Source: Streptomyces glomeratus
GTDB taxonomy: Bacteria; Actinomycetota; Actinomycetes; Streptomycetales; Streptomycetaceae
Assembly (NCBI RefSeq): GCF_021462825.1
Contig: NZ_JAKEEB010000007.1
Coordinates: 62,001-126,000, forward strand
DNA: 64,000 nucleotides
Reading direction: 5' to 3'
The stretch's first letter is position 1, and the number at the start of each line of letters is the position of its first letter. The notes beneath the pieces are model-generated. The model searched no databases, had not been told where the DNA came from, and saw only the letters and a list, made by a program, of their open reading frames with translations. The translations under genes and the position numbers were made by a program. Positions 50,198 through 58,912 of the stretch are shown in pieces.

Positions 50198-51349
50198 ATG
50201 GCATTCACGTTCCTCGACCGTGCGTATACGGCTCCAGGTTGCATGCAGGATCCACACCTGATGCATCACCGAGCTAGGCCGTCACTCGTTCACTCGCGCA
50301 CCTTGCCGCAACCACGATCCATGCTGACCATCGCCTTGCTGCTCATTCTCGCGATCACACTCATCGATCTTCAGGTGCCTTACTCAGTTCATCTCGGCGA
50401 CTTGCTGATCATGGTGCCTGTACTCACTTCCTGGTACGCGAGCTCCCGGGTGACCTCACTTGTCGCCATCATGGCCGTGTCGGCTTTGATGGCCATCTAC
50501 CTGGTCCGCCAATCGGTGAACCCGCCACAGGCGGCTGCCCTCATTGCGACCTCGGTGGCCGTCGTGATCGCCCGGTACCTGACGGAACACGGACAGCGAA
50601 AGCTGGTCCAGCTGCGCGCAGTCGCCGAAGCCGCGCAACGCGCCATACTGCCTCCTCTCCCCCACCGACTCGGCCCGCTTCGCCTGGCCTCGACGTACCT
50701 GGCGGCAGAGGATGAAGCGCGCATCGGCGGAGATCTCTACGCCGCCGTGCGCACGCCCACGGGGACACGGTTGATCATCGGCGATGTTCGAGGCAAAGGC
50801 CTGGCGGCGGTCGGCAACGCCGCCCACACCATCAGCACCTTCCGCGACGCCGCCCGCCGGCTGACCACGCTGCCGGAACTCGCCGCCTACCTGGATTCAA
50901 GTATCCGCAGCGACGCATCCGAAGCAGTGAGCCCCGAACAGACCGAAGAGGCGTTCGTCACCGCCACTCTCCTCGAAATCCCCGACGCCGAGCCCCTCGT
51001 GCGGAGCGTCACCTGCGGACACCCCCCACCGCTGCTCCTACGAGCGCACGACGTCGTGACCCTGGAAGCCGGCCAACCCGCGCCCCCGCTGGGACTGGGC
51101 GCATTGACGCAAACCACCTATCACCTCGACACCTTCGCCCTACGCGCCAAAGACACCCTCCTCCTCTACACCGACGGTGCCATCGAAGCCCGCAATACCG
51201 ACGGCGAGTTCTACCCGCTCGCCAAACGACTCACCCACCCGAACCACCGCCATCCCACGGCACTCCTTAACCACCTCCGCGGCGACCTTCTCAACCACGT
51301 CGGCGGCCGACTCGACGACGACGCCGCCTTGATCGCAATCACCCGCTGA
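50198..51349 (+). CDS. membrane PP2C/SpoIIE-type serine phosphatase
   Basis: Predicted membrane phosphatase of 383 residues. The first third has hydrophobic segments (MLTIALLLILAITLIDL, LGDLLIMVPVLTSWYA, SLVAIMAVSALMAIYLV and AALIATSVAVVIARYL). The SpoIIE domain follows, with metal-binding GGDLYAAVRTPTGTRLIIGD, CGHPPPLLLRAHD, LLLYTDGAIEARN and DDDAALIAI. Such proteins dephosphorylate anti-anti-sigma factors in stress or development switches. No anti-sigma gene is next to it. ATG 50198 has GGAG upstream. It lies inside the remnant element, with a different codon flavour (more A and C third positions) from the core genes. Confidence 0.9.
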   Translation: MAFTFLDRAYTAPGCMQDPHLMHHRARPSLVHSRTLPQPRSMLTIALLLILAITLIDLQVPYSVHLGDLLIMVPVLTSWYASSRVTSLVAIMAVSALMAIYLVRQSVNPPQAAALIATSVAVVIARYLTEHGQRKLVQLRAVAEAAQRAILPPLPHRLGPLRLASTYLAAEDEARIGGDLYAAVRTPTGTRLIIGDVRGKGLAAVGNAAHTISTFRDAARRLTTLPELAAYLDSSIRSDASEAVSPEQTEEAFVTATLLEIPDAEPLVRSVTCGHPPPLLLRAHDVVTLEAGQPAPPLGLGALTQTTYHLDTFALRAKDTLLLYTDGAIEARNTDGEFYPLAKRLTHPNHRHPTALLNHLRGDLLNHVGGRLDDDAALIAITR

Positions 51350-51871
51350 CGGCATAGCGCCATCGGTTGACCAATCGACCTGTGATGAGTGCGGCGTCTC
51401 GATGTCCTTCGATATGCGGTCACGCAGCACTTCTGACCTGGGGGAACGACCCAGTGCAGTACAGCAGTGAAGTACAGCAACCACCACGACCGCCACCGAC
51501 CGCCAACGGTCCTTGGCGACCAGTTGACCAGCCCACCTGACCTCAATGACCATCCTGCCCATAGTTCGCTTCGAGGGGGCACACTGCGGCACCTTCCCCC
51601 GGGCCGTCTCTGGGCCGTGCGGGGGTGCTCAACGACGACCAACGCTGACAACCACCGACAGCTAAGTCGCAGGTCGCAGCGTGGATCAATCACACGGCCG
51701 CAGGTCATAGACCCGGCCCTTCACTTCTTCGGCTACTGAGACAACCGCAGACAACCGCAGGCCAGAGGCTCGAGAACCTCCCTGGGCCGCCGCCCGGGCG
51801 ACCTTGGCTGGACGCGGCCAAGGCACGGATGGGATCCCGCCCCGAACATGCGAGGTGAGGGGCGGGACCTG
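51350..51871. other. right part of the remnant element and its flank
   Basis: This 522-bp stretch has no gene. It includes repeated short CAGTACAGCA-like and CCACCGACCGCCA motifs, the right attachment-like repeat at 51728, a duplicated ACAACCGCAG (51741-51750 and 51751-51760), and a segment resembling the integrase 3' end in diverged form (51761-51790). Confidence 0.5.
51728..51751. repeat. right attachment repeat (attR-like)
   Basis: TTCGGCTACTGAGACAACCG plus following bases, matching the left copy at 49190 with one change. The tail ACAACCGCAG is tandemly doubled here but single on the left. Confidence 0.7.
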
Positions 51872-52408
51872 GTGAAGCGGCAGCTGATCTGGATGGCCTG
51901 CGGTGGAATGACGGCTCTGGCGTTGGCGGCAGGGTGCAGCGCTGCCCCCGCCGAGCCGAAACCCGGCCGAGCCGCCGCTTCACCGGCCGCGTCGGCAGGC
52001 CGGGCGGAGGCTCCCCGGTCGTCCCAGGCGGCTGTCGCCGAGCATGTCAAGACGATCCTGGAGGACCGGCTCTCGCCCGGCGAGACGCGGTTCGGTTCCG
52101 GAACGGGGTCGCCCTGCTCCACCTCGTCGGCGGGGATGTTCACTGCCGAGTGCGTCTCCGCGGCCGAAGCCACAGGAGCGGATGCATCGATCGCCCTGGA
52201 GCAGATCGGGCGGCACGAAGGCTTTGCCACGCTGCGTTCTGTCGCGGAGAAGCTCCGGACCGCTGTCGCCAGGTACCAGCGGCTTGGCTGCGCCGGCAAC
52301 CCGGCCAAAGCGTCAACTCGTCATGCCTGCCTCGAGCCCGCGGCACTCATCGCCCAGGGCTTCCCGGATCTTCGCAGCGGCGCCGACCTCGGCCTGCGGG
52401 GTGCATAG
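51872..52408 (+). CDS. putative lipoprotein, function unknown
   Basis: Secreted lipoprotein candidate of 178 residues from GTG 51872; ATG 51848 would add eight residues before a typical basic n-region. The signal is KRQLIWMACGGMTALALAAG with lipobox ALAAGC. The mature part is Ala-rich with four further cysteines (SPCST, AECVSA, RLGCAGN, RHACLE) that could form two disulfides. I do not recognise the family. It lies immediately outside the right repeat of the remnant element, so it may be flank or old cargo. Confidence 0.7.
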   Translation: MKRQLIWMACGGMTALALAAGCSAAPAEPKPGRAAASPAASAGRAEAPRSSQAAVAEHVKTILEDRLSPGETRFGSGTGSPCSTSSAGMFTAECVSAAEATGADASIALEQIGRHEGFATLRSVAEKLRTAVARYQRLGCAGNPAKASTRHACLEPAALIAQGFPDLRSGADLGLRGA

Positions 52409-52443
52409 GCCGCGTATGACCGGGCCAGGCCGCGCATGACCGG
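52407..52443 (+). repeat. short direct repeat after the lipoprotein gene
   Basis: Two 17-bp copies, AGGCCGCGTATGACCGG and AGGCCGCGCATGACCGG, with 20-bp periodicity, starting inside the stop codon. No function assigned. Confidence 0.6.
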
Positions 52444-52505
52444 ACCGGCTCCGGCCCGTCGCTGGGCCGTTCCTCGGCTCCTGCGACGCCCCCTCGCCCT
52501 GCGCG

Positions 52506-52539
52506 CGTGCCCCCGACCGGTCTCCCGGTCGGGGGCACG
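52506..52539 (-). terminator. terminator after the flavodoxin-like gene
   Basis: Perfect 15-bp arms CGTGCCCCCGACCGG and complement with loop TCTC, between the convergent lipoprotein and flavodoxin-like genes. It probably serves both strands. Confidence 0.8.
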
Positions 52540-52554
52540 GGCCGTGTGCGGCGC

Positions 52555-53139
52555 CTACGCCGCCGCGCGACCCAGGGCGAACAGCCGGGCCGTCTCCGCG
52601 ACACGGCGGCCGAGGTGGCGGGCGGTCTCCAGGTCGGCCTTGTGGACGCCGTCGGGGCCCTCGTCGACGTTCGTCTGCGCGGCGGCACCCAGGAAGACGC
52701 CGAGGCGGTTGAGGTCGTTCTCGGAGCCGGCGCTGTTGTTCCAGCCCGGGTGGAGTCCGAGGCTGACCCAGTTCATACCGTGCTGCGCCGCCAGCACCTG
52801 GAAGAACTGCAGGGTGTGCAGCTTGTCGCCGCTCTTGGATCCGGAGTTCGTGAAACCGGCGGCCAGCTTGTCCTTCCAGTCCTGCCCGAACCAGCGCTTC
52901 GACGAGGCCTCGGCGAAGGCGTGGAACGCGGCGGACGCGGTGCCCATGTAGGTCGGCGAACCGAAGACGATCGCGTCCGAGCCGTCGAGGGCCGCCCACT
53001 GCTCGTCGGTGATCTCGTCGACCTTGATCAGGTGCACCTGGGCGCCGGCCTCGGCGGCACCCTCCCGCACGGCCTCGGCGAGGACGGCGGTGTGGCCGTA
53101 GCCGGAGTGGTAGGCGATGGAGACAACAGGGGTGGTCAC
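52555..53139 (-). CDS. flavodoxin-like NAD(P)H-dependent oxidoreductase
   Basis: FMN-binding protein of 194 residues of the WrbA/flavodoxin-like reductase group. The phosphate loop is in VVSIAYHSGYGHTAVLAEAV; later flavin-contact blocks are AIVFGSPTYMGTASAAF and GFTNSGSKSGDKLHTLQ. ATG 53139. It is divergent from an HxlR regulator, an arrangement commonly used to induce quinone or electrophile detoxification. The substrate is not determined. Confidence 0.9.
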   Translation of the reverse strand: MTTPVVSIAYHSGYGHTAVLAEAVREGAAEAGAQVHLIKVDEITDEQWAALDGSDAIVFGSPTYMGTASAAFHAFAEASSKRWFGQDWKDKLAAGFTNSGSKSGDKLHTLQFFQVLAAQHGMNWVSLGLHPGWNNSAGSENDLNRLGVFLGAAAQTNVDEGPDGVHKADLETARHLGRRVAETARLFALGRAAA

Positions 53140-53241
53140 GATGGGTTCTCCTGATGGGAACGGAAGGACGTCCGCAGGGGACGGGGACGAGGGCCGCGGC
53201 GCAGCGGCGCCCCTCGATCGGGCGATGACCCAAGGAAAGCA

Positions 53242-53276
53242 CTAACCTTCAGTTAGCGCAACCTGCGAGTTAGCGC
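53242..53276. promoter_or_regulatory. candidate HxlR operator
   Basis: CTAAC-n5-GTTAG (53242-53256) is an inverted repeat, followed by a direct repeat of GTTAGCGC (53252-53259 and 53269-53276). It is centred in the divergent region between the flavodoxin-like and hxlR genes. Confidence 0.6.
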
Positions 53277-53298
53277 TGTGCTGGAGTACGCTGCGGTC

Positions 53299-53685
53299 AT
53301 GACGACCACGCAGGAGGAGAACCTCCCGTACGACGTGTTCTGCAAGGCGTGCCCGTCGCGGGGCACGCTCGAGCACGTGACGGGACGCTGGGGGTCACTC
53401 ACCCTCGGCGCGCTCCACGAAGGCTCACTCCGCTTCAACGAGTTGCGCCGCCGGGTCGACGGGGTGAGCGAGAAGATGCTGTCCCAGACCCTGCACGCGC
53501 TGGAGCGGGACGGTCTCGTGCACCGCGAGGCACAGCCGACGAATCCCCCGCGCGTGGACTACGAGCTGACTCCGCTGGGGCACGAGGTCGCCGAGCGTCT
53601 GCTCGGCCTCATCCACTTCGTGGAGGGACGCATGGACGACGTGCTGGAAGCTCGCCGTCGCTACGACGACGCCCGCACGGACTGA
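53299..53685 (+). CDS. HxlR family transcriptional regulator
   Basis: Winged-helix regulator of 128 residues from ATG 53299. An N-terminal CKACPSRGTLEHVTGRWGSL includes two cysteines that may sense electrophiles, as in some HxlR proteins. The DNA-binding part reads LRFNELRRRVDGVSEKMLSQ, then LERDGLVHREAQPTNPPRVD and YELTPLGHEV. Divergent to a flavodoxin-like reductase across a GTTAG repeat region, so it probably represses that gene. Confidence 0.92.
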   Translation: MTTTQEENLPYDVFCKACPSRGTLEHVTGRWGSLTLGALHEGSLRFNELRRRVDGVSEKMLSQTLHALERDGLVHREAQPTNPPRVDYELTPLGHEVAERLLGLIHFVEGRMDDVLEARRRYDDARTD

Positions 53686-53701
53686 CGCTTCCCGGGCGCT
53701 T

Positions 53702-54574
53702 CTACGGCATCACGGGCGGCGCGCTGCGCGGCGTCCGCTGGCACTTCGGGCAGAAGTAGCTCGACCGGTTCATCCAGGGGCGGCGGCGCATGGGCGTCGC
53801 ACAACGCCGGCAGGGCAACCCCTCGCGGCCGTACGCGTCCAGTGACCGGTCGAAGTAGCCGGACTCCCCGTTGACGTTGACATAGAGGCTGTCGAAGCTG
53901 GTGCCGCCGACGGACAGCGCGGCATTCAGCACATCCCGTACGTGGCCGAGGAGTTCGGCGGTGCCCGGGCGGGTGAAGTGGGCCGTCGGGCGCTCGTAGT
54001 GGACGCGGGCGCGCCACAGTGCCTCGTCGGCGTAGATGTTGCCGACCCCGCTGATCAACGACTGGTCGAGCAGGGCCCGCTTGATGGTCGTGCGCTTGCG
54101 GCGCAGGGCCTGATGGAAGGCGGCGTCGTCGAAGAGCGGGTCGAGAGGGTCGCGGGCGATGTGCCCGATCACGTCGGGCAGCCCGTCGGGGGTGGTGTCG
54201 TGCAGCGACAGCCCGCCGAAGGTGCGCTGGTCGACGAACCGGAGCTCGGTGCCGAGGCCGTCGTCGAACCGCAGGCGGATGCGCAGATGCTTCTCGTCGG
54301 GGGCGTCGTGCGGCCGGACGAGGAGCTGTCCGCTCATGCCGAGGTGGGCCAGGACCGCCGTGCCGGTGCCCTCGACCGGGATCCAGAGGTATTTGCCGCG
54401 GCGGCTCGGGGTGCCGAGGAGCTGCGCCTTCAGGCGGTGGGCGAAGTCCTCGCCGCCCGCCGTGTGCCGGCGGACGGCACGCGGGTGCAGCACCTCCACA
54501 TCGGCGACGGCCCGGTGGGCGACCCAGCGCTCCAAGCCGCGCCGCACGACCTCGACCTCGGGCAACTCGGGCAC
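53702..54574 (-). CDS. mutM: formamidopyrimidine-DNA glycosylase
   Basis: Base-excision enzyme removing 8-oxoguanine; 290 residues from GTG 54574. The mature N-terminus P-E-L-P-E-V is in place, giving catalytic Pro2 and Glu3. Other blocks are [39 protein letters not shown] and the C-terminal zinc finger CRRCATPM...YFCPKCQR. It follows rnc by about 100 bp, the usual Streptomyces order. Confidence 0.96.
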   Translation of the reverse strand: MPELPEVEVVRRGLERWVAHRAVADVEVLHPRAVRRHTAGGEDFAHRLKAQLLGTPSRRGKYLWIPVEGTGTAVLAHLGMSGQLLVRPHDAPDEKHLRIRLRFDDGLGTELRFVDQRTFGGLSLHDTTPDGLPDVIGHIARDPLDPLFDDAAFHQALRRKRTTIKRALLDQSLISGVGNIYADEALWRARVHYERPTAHFTRPGTAELLGHVRDVLNAALSVGGTSFDSLYVNVNGESGYFDRSLDAYGREGLPCRRCATPMRRRPWMNRSSYFCPKCQRTPRSAPPVMP

Positions 54575-54679
54575 GGGGCTCCTCCGCGGGGATGAACGGG
54601 GCGACGCCCGAAGAGTACCTCCCATGAAACGGACCCCGCCGCGGCGCGTACGCCGGGACGGGGTCCGAGTGTGAAGGAT

Positions 54680-55504
54680 TCAGGCCGTGGCCGTGTCGCT
54701 GGACGGGGCCGGGACGGATTCGGCGGCCCCGTCGGGGGACGCCGCCTCGGCCGCTGCCTTGGCGCGCTCGTCCGCGGCGGCGCGGATGGAACGCCAGGCC
54801 GACTCCGCGGCCTGCTGCTCCGCCTCCTTCTTGCTGCGGCCGGTGCCGGTGCCGTACGAGACGCCTCCGACGCGGGCGGCAGCAGTAAAGGTCTTCTCGT
54901 GATCCGGGCCGGTCTCCGTGACCAGGTACTCGGGAACACCGAGCCCCTCGGTCGCGGTCAGCTCCTGGAGACTGGTCTTCCAGTCCAGGCCGGCACCGAG
55001 ATTCGAGGACTTCTCGATCAGCGGGTCGAACAGGCGGTGCACCAGCTCCGCCGCCGAGTCCAGCCCCTGGTCGAGATAGACAGCGCCGATCACCGCTTCG
55101 AGGGTGTCGGCGAGGATGGACGCCTTGTCCCGGCCGCCCGTGCCCTCTTCGCCCCGGCCGAGCCGGATGAAGGAGCCCAGGTCGAGGCCGCGGCCCACGT
55201 CCGCCAGCGCACGCGAGTTGACCACCGCGGCCCGCAGCTTGGCCAGCTGGCCTTCGGGCAGGTCGGGGTGGGTGCGGTACAGCGTGTCCGTGACGACGAG
55301 GCCGAGGACGGAGTCCCCGAGGAACTCCAGGCGCTCGTTCGTCGGCAGACCGCCGTTCTCGTACGCGTACGAGCGGTGGGTCAGCGCACGCACCAGAAGG
55401 GCGGACTCGACCTTGTAGCCGAGCCGCCCTTCCAGAAGCGTGTGGGACGAGGCTGTGTTGTCCGCCCTTTTCCTGGCGTTTGGGTCCGCCTTGGCGTCAG
55501 ACAT
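54680..55504 (-). CDS. rnc: ribonuclease III
   Basis: Double-strand-specific RNase of 274 residues from ATG 55504. The catalytic helix is [20 protein letters not shown], with [19 protein letters not shown] as the second acidic block. The dsRNA-binding domain has [20 protein letters not shown] and [16 protein letters not shown]. The C-terminal 30 residues are an acidic Ala-rich tail. In S. coelicolor this gene is absB, a global regulator of antibiotic production. It follows rpmF closely. Confidence 0.97.
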   Translation of the reverse strand: MSDAKADPNARKRADNTASSHTLLEGRLGYKVESALLVRALTHRSYAYENGGLPTNERLEFLGDSVLGLVVTDTLYRTHPDLPEGQLAKLRAAVVNSRALADVGRGLDLGSFIRLGRGEEGTGGRDKASILADTLEAVIGAVYLDQGLDSAAELVHRLFDPLIEKSSNLGAGLDWKTSLQELTATEGLGVPEYLVTETGPDHEKTFTAAARVGGVSYGTGTGRSKKEAEQQAAESAWRSIRAAADERAKAAAEAASPDGAAESVPAPSSDTATA

Positions 55505-55523
55505 CAGACCTCTCACCAACCGC

Positions 55524-55697
55524 TCAGACCTCGAGGACCTGGCGCTTGTTGTAGGTGCCGCACGAGGGGCACGCGATGTGCTGCTGCTTGGGCTCGTGGC
55601 AGCGCTCGCACGCAACCAGGGTGGGGACCGCAGCCTTCCACTGCGACCGGCGGTGGCGCGTGTTGCTGCGCGACATCTTCCGCTTCGGAACAGCCAC
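55524..55697 (-). CDS. rpmF: 50S ribosomal protein L32
   Basis: Ribosomal protein of 57 residues from GTG 55697, with AGGAG nine bases upstream. It begins [20 protein letters not shown] and ends [10 protein letters not shown]. The zinc-ribbon type is retained: CERC near residue 30 and CPSC near 43, so it is the C+ form. It directly follows the DUF177 gene, as is common. Confidence 0.96.
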   Translation of the reverse strand: MAVPKRKMSRSNTRHRRSQWKAAVPTLVACERCHEPKQQHIACPSCGTYNKRQVLEV

Positions 55698-55699
55698 GG

Positions 55700-56344
55700 C
55701 TACTTCTCCTGCTTCTCGTCGACGCCCGCTTCGGCGCCGCTCATCTCGTCCTTATCGCCGGGTTCGAGTGAACCGGCGAGTCCCTGCAGTGCCGCCCAAC
55801 GGATGTCGACGGCGTCGTGGTGGTGGTCCGGGTCGTCAGCGAGCCGCGCTCCGCACTCGGAGCACAGACCCGGGCAGTCTTCCCGGCACACCGGCTGCAT
55901 CGGCAGTGCGAGCACCACCGCATCGCGCAGCAGAGGTTCGAGGTCGAAGAGTCCGTCCTCGAGGAAGAACCTGTCCTCGTCGTCCTCGGCGTCGTCGCCC
56001 GGTTCCGCGATCACACGGCCCCGGTCGTCGGCGTCAGGGTACGAGAACAGCTCCTGGAACTCCGCTTCGAGCTCCAGCTCGAGCGGCTCCAGACACCTTA
56101 CGCACTCCCCCTCGGCCGATGCACGGGCGGTGCCTGTTACGAGCACCCCTTCCATGACCGACTCGAGCCGGAGTTCCAGCTCCACCGGGGCGCCTTCCGG
56201 CACTCCGACGACCCCCTGGATCCCGAAGTCCTTCGGGGCGTCGACCGTACGGGTCAGGCGCTGGAGCGCACCAGGACGCCGCCCCAGCTCGTGCGTGTCG
56301 AACACGAGGGGTTTGCGGTGGTCGAGGCGGGCGTTCAGAGCCAT
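55700..56344 (-). CDS. YceD/DUF177 family protein
   Basis: Conserved protein of 214 residues upstream of rpmF; in other bacteria YceD acts in 23S rRNA processing or accumulation. Motifs include [40 protein letters not shown], and the C-terminal [16 protein letters not shown], a four-Cys group typical of the family. A very acidic stretch ([18 protein letters not shown]) lies between. The stop lies two bases before the rpmF start codon. Confidence 0.93.
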   Translation of the reverse strand: MALNARLDHRKPLVFDTHELGRRPGALQRLTRTVDAPKDFGIQGVVGVPEGAPVELELRLESVMEGVLVTGTARASAEGECVRCLEPLELELEAEFQELFSYPDADDRGRVIAEPGDDAEDDEDRFFLEDGLFDLEPLLRDAVVLALPMQPVCREDCPGLCSECGARLADDPDHHHDAVDIRWAALQGLAGSLEPGDKDEMSGAEAGVDEKQEK

Positions 56345-56508
56345 TCCTGCTTTCGGTCTCGAAGCTCAAGGGGGACGCTGTCCGTGGTGTTCCGGGCAGC
56401 ATGGATCGCGAAGGGTACGCGCGACCGAAGAGCCAGGATACTGGACCTTTCGCTCACGGCCCAATCCGCTGCATCCGGCCGTTCCGGCGACCCGGGCGGG
56501 CGGCACGC

Positions 56509-57591
56509 TCAGTGACCGCCACGGCCCTGTTCGTAGGCCCGGAGCTGCTCGGCGCTGATCATGCTGGTATCGAAGAGGCTGGTCTCGTCGAGGGCGTTGC
56601 CCTGCGGGTAGCCATGGCCCTGACTTTGATCGTACGCCGCCGCCTGCTGGTCGTACGCTGCCGGCTGCGGGTAGGCGGCGTACGGGTCCGCCTGCTGGTA
56701 GCCGTAGGCGTCCTGCTGGGCGTAGGTCTGCTGGTAGCCGTACTGGTCGGGCTGCTGATACCCGTACGGATCCTGTGCTTGTGCGTAGGCGGGCTGGTGC
56801 TGGGCCGGAATCGCGGGCTCGGCAGGCATCGCGGGCGCCTGGGCGGGCGTCGCGGGGGCCTGCGCCGGGGTGTCGGCGAGGGCCGCGAGGTCGGCGAGGT
56901 AGTCGGCGTCGCTGGAGTGCTGGACGGTCGTCGGGTCGTCGGCGAGGGCCCCGAGGTCGTCGGTGGCGATCCGGCCGTGCAGCTTCTGCCGGCCCTTGCC
57001 CACGGCGTCGAGGGTCTTGGCGAGTACGGCCTCGAAGGCGCCGAGCTTGGCGTCCACGTACGCGTCGGCGTCGCGGCGCAGGGTTTCGGGGTCGTGGCTG
57101 CGCTCCGGGGCGTCCTCGTCCTCGTAGCCCTGCTCGTCGAGGCCCGGGCCGGTGCCGAGCAGCTTCTCGCGGCCGCGGCCGACCGAGCCGAGGGTCTTGG
57201 TGAGGACGACCTCGAAGTTGGCGAGCTTGGAGTCGACGTAGTCGTCGGCCTCGGCGCGGATCTCCTCGGCCTCCTGGCGGGCCTCGGCGAGGATGCGGTC
57301 GGCCTCGTTCTGGGAGCGGCGGGCGACCTCCGTGTCGGAGATCAGGGAGCCGCGCTCGGCATGGGCGCTCTCGATGATCCGCTCGGCCTCCTGGCGTGCC
57401 CGCTCGACCATCTGCTCCCGGTCGCCGATCACCTCCCGGGCCTGGGCCAGGGAGTCGGGCAGGGCCGTGCGCACCTCTTCGAGCATCGAGAGCAGCTGGG
57501 CGCGGTTGACCACGCACGAGGCCGACATGGGCATGGCCCGGGCGCTGGAGACCATCGCGACGATCTCGTCGAGCTTCTTCTGCACGTCCAC
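56509..57591 (-). CDS. DivIVA-like coiled-coil protein with Tyr/Gln-rich tail
   Basis: Protein of 360 residues often labelled cell-division initiation or ATP synthase b-like. The helical part (about 20-140) has REQMVERARQEAERIIESAH and NEADRILAEARQEAEEIRAE, clear coiled coil. Two similar segments, DYVDSKLANFEVVLTKTLGS and AYVDAKLGAFEAVLAKTLDA, are an internal repeat. The last 130 residues are disordered with QYGYQQTYAQQDAYGYQQ-like repeats, resembling prion-like domains. No membrane segment. GTG 57591. Located between coaD and DUF177; a polar-growth or scaffold role is inferred only from the coiled coil. Confidence 0.85.
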   Translation of the reverse strand: MDVQKKLDEIVAMVSSARAMPMSASCVVNRAQLLSMLEEVRTALPDSLAQAREVIGDREQMVERARQEAERIIESAHAERGSLISDTEVARRSQNEADRILAEARQEAEEIRAEADDYVDSKLANFEVVLTKTLGSVGRGREKLLGTGPGLDEQGYEDEDAPERSHDPETLRRDADAYVDAKLGAFEAVLAKTLDAVGKGRQKLHGRIATDDLGALADDPTTVQHSSDADYLADLAALADTPAQAPATPAQAPAMPAEPAIPAQHQPAYAQAQDPYGYQQPDQYGYQQTYAQQDAYGYQQADPYAAYPQPAAYDQQAAAYDQSQGHGYPQGNALDETSLFDTSMISAEQLRAYEQGRGGH

Positions 57592-57714
57592 CGTGTGCTC
57601 GCCACTCTCTACAGCTGTATTGGAGACGGACGGGTCGACTGTACGGCCACTGCCGCCCCCGCCGACACCAGGTGACGATCCGTCAGGAGGTGGTGGGCGC
57701 TCCGTGGGGTGCGG

Positions 57715-58194
57715 TCAGCCCTTGCCCAGGCGCTCGCCCAGGGCTTCCAGGACGGCCGGCGGCACCAGGTGGGAGACGTCCCCGCCCCAGGCCGCGACCT
57801 CCTTGACGAGCGAGGAGGACAGGAAGCTGTAGGTGGGGTTGGTGGGGACGAAGAGGGTCTCCACACCGGAGAGGCCGTTGTTCATCTGGGCCATCTGCAA
57901 CTCGTAGTCGAAGTCGCTGACGGCCCGCAGGCCCTTGACGATGGCGGGGATGTCGCGCTGCTTGCAGAAGTCCACGAGAAGCCCGTGGTGGGACTCCACG
58001 ACGACGTTCTCGAACTCGGCGGTGACCTGGCGGATCAGGTCCATCCGCTCCTCGATGTCGAAGAGGCCCTTCTTGGCCTGGTTCACCATCACCGCGACGT
58101 AGACCTCGTCGTACAGCCTGGAGGCGCGGGCGATGATGTCGAGGTGTCCATTGGTGATCGGGTCGAACGACCCGGGACAGACGGCGCGGCGCAC
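57715..58194 (-). CDS. coaD: phosphopantetheine adenylyltransferase
   Basis: Fourth step of coenzyme A synthesis; 159 residues. Motifs are [20 protein letters not shown], the later [16 protein letters not shown] block and [21 protein letters not shown] 58194 gives the family length, with GAGGG upstream. ATG 58224, which overlaps the rsmD stop as ATGA, would add ten residues and is also plausible. It lies directly after rsmD, the common pair. Confidence 0.95.
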   Translation of the reverse strand: MRRAVCPGSFDPITNGHLDIIARASRLYDEVYVAVMVNQAKKGLFDIEERMDLIRQVTAEFENVVVESHHGLLVDFCKQRDIPAIVKGLRAVSDFDYELQMAQMNNGLSGVETLFVPTNPTYSFLSSSLVKEVAAWGGDVSHLVPPAVLEALGERLGKG

Positions 58195-58220
58195 TTGTGA
58201 TCCCTCGCTCTCCGGTCCGG

Positions 58221-58808
58221 TCATCGTGCGTCTTCGCACGTAGAGGCGGCGCGACCGTACCAAAAGGTCCCTTCCCCGTAACGACGGGCCCTGATGGCCT
58301 CGAAGCCGTCCGGCCAACGGAATTCCCCGCCTCTGGTGCTGCGCTCCACGGTGACGAGGGCGTCGGCCGCGAGCCACCCCCCTGTGCGGAGTGTGAGGAG
58401 AATCTCGCGAAGATCGTCGTCCGTGACCGCGTACGGCGGGTCCAGGAAGACGAGGTCGTACGGCCGGTCGGGCGCCGGTGTGCGGATGATCTGTTCCGCT
58501 TTGCCCGCCCGCACTTCGGCGCCGGGCAGGCCGATCGCCCTGACGTTCTCACGGACGGTGCGGACGGCGCGGGAGTCCGCCTCCACCAGGAGGGTGTGGC
58601 CGGCTCCCCGGGACAGGGCCTCCAGACCGACGGCGCCCGAGCCGGCGTACAGGTCGAGGACCCGCTCGCCCTCCAGCGGGCCGCCGAGGAGGGACTGCCA
58701 GGTGGAGAAGAGGCCCTCGCGCGCCCGGTCCGAGGTGGGGCGGGTGCCGTTGCCCGGCGGGACGGCCAGGCGGCGTCCGCCGGCCTGGCCGGCGATCACG
58801 CGGGTCAT
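58221..58808 (-). CDS. rsmD: 16S rRNA (guanine966-N2)-methyltransferase RsmD
   Basis: Methylates G966 of 16S rRNA; 195 residues from ATG 58808 with AAGGA upstream. It starts [23 protein letters not shown] motif I is [20 protein letters not shown] and the catalytic motif IV is [11 protein letters not shown]. The frame continuing upstream to 59240 is antisense to recG and not coding. It is followed by coaD. Confidence 0.95.
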   Translation of the reverse strand: MTRVIAGQAGGRRLAVPPGNGTRPTSDRAREGLFSTWQSLLGGPLEGERVLDLYAGSGAVGLEALSRGAGHTLLVEADSRAVRTVRENVRAIGLPGAEVRAGKAEQIIRTPAPDRPYDLVFLDPPYAVTDDDLREILLTLRTGGWLAADALVTVERSTRGGEFRWPDGFEAIRARRYGEGTFWYGRAASTCEDAR

Positions 58809-58912
58809 CTCTGCGGTCCTTTGTCGGTATGCGGTCCGAAGCCCTGTTCCACGGGGCGGGTGTGCTCCTCCAGTCTCGCAGCCCGGCGGCTGTCGGCGCT
58901 CGGTCACCCTTG

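Larger units (their letters stand above)
49190..51741. mobile_element. decayed integrative element inserted at the 3' end of the CAP-domain gene
   Basis: About 2.55 kb bounded by similar sequences TTCGGCTACTGAGA followed by YAACCGCAG. It contains a 5'-truncated tyrosine recombinase next to the left repeat, an intact SpoIIE-type phosphatase, and about 370 bp of non-coding DNA before the right repeat. Transfer and replication genes typical of actinomycete integrative elements are absent. A/T-richer promoter sequence (50140-50180) also differs from the surroundings. This looks like a remnant left by deletion. Confidence 0.7.
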
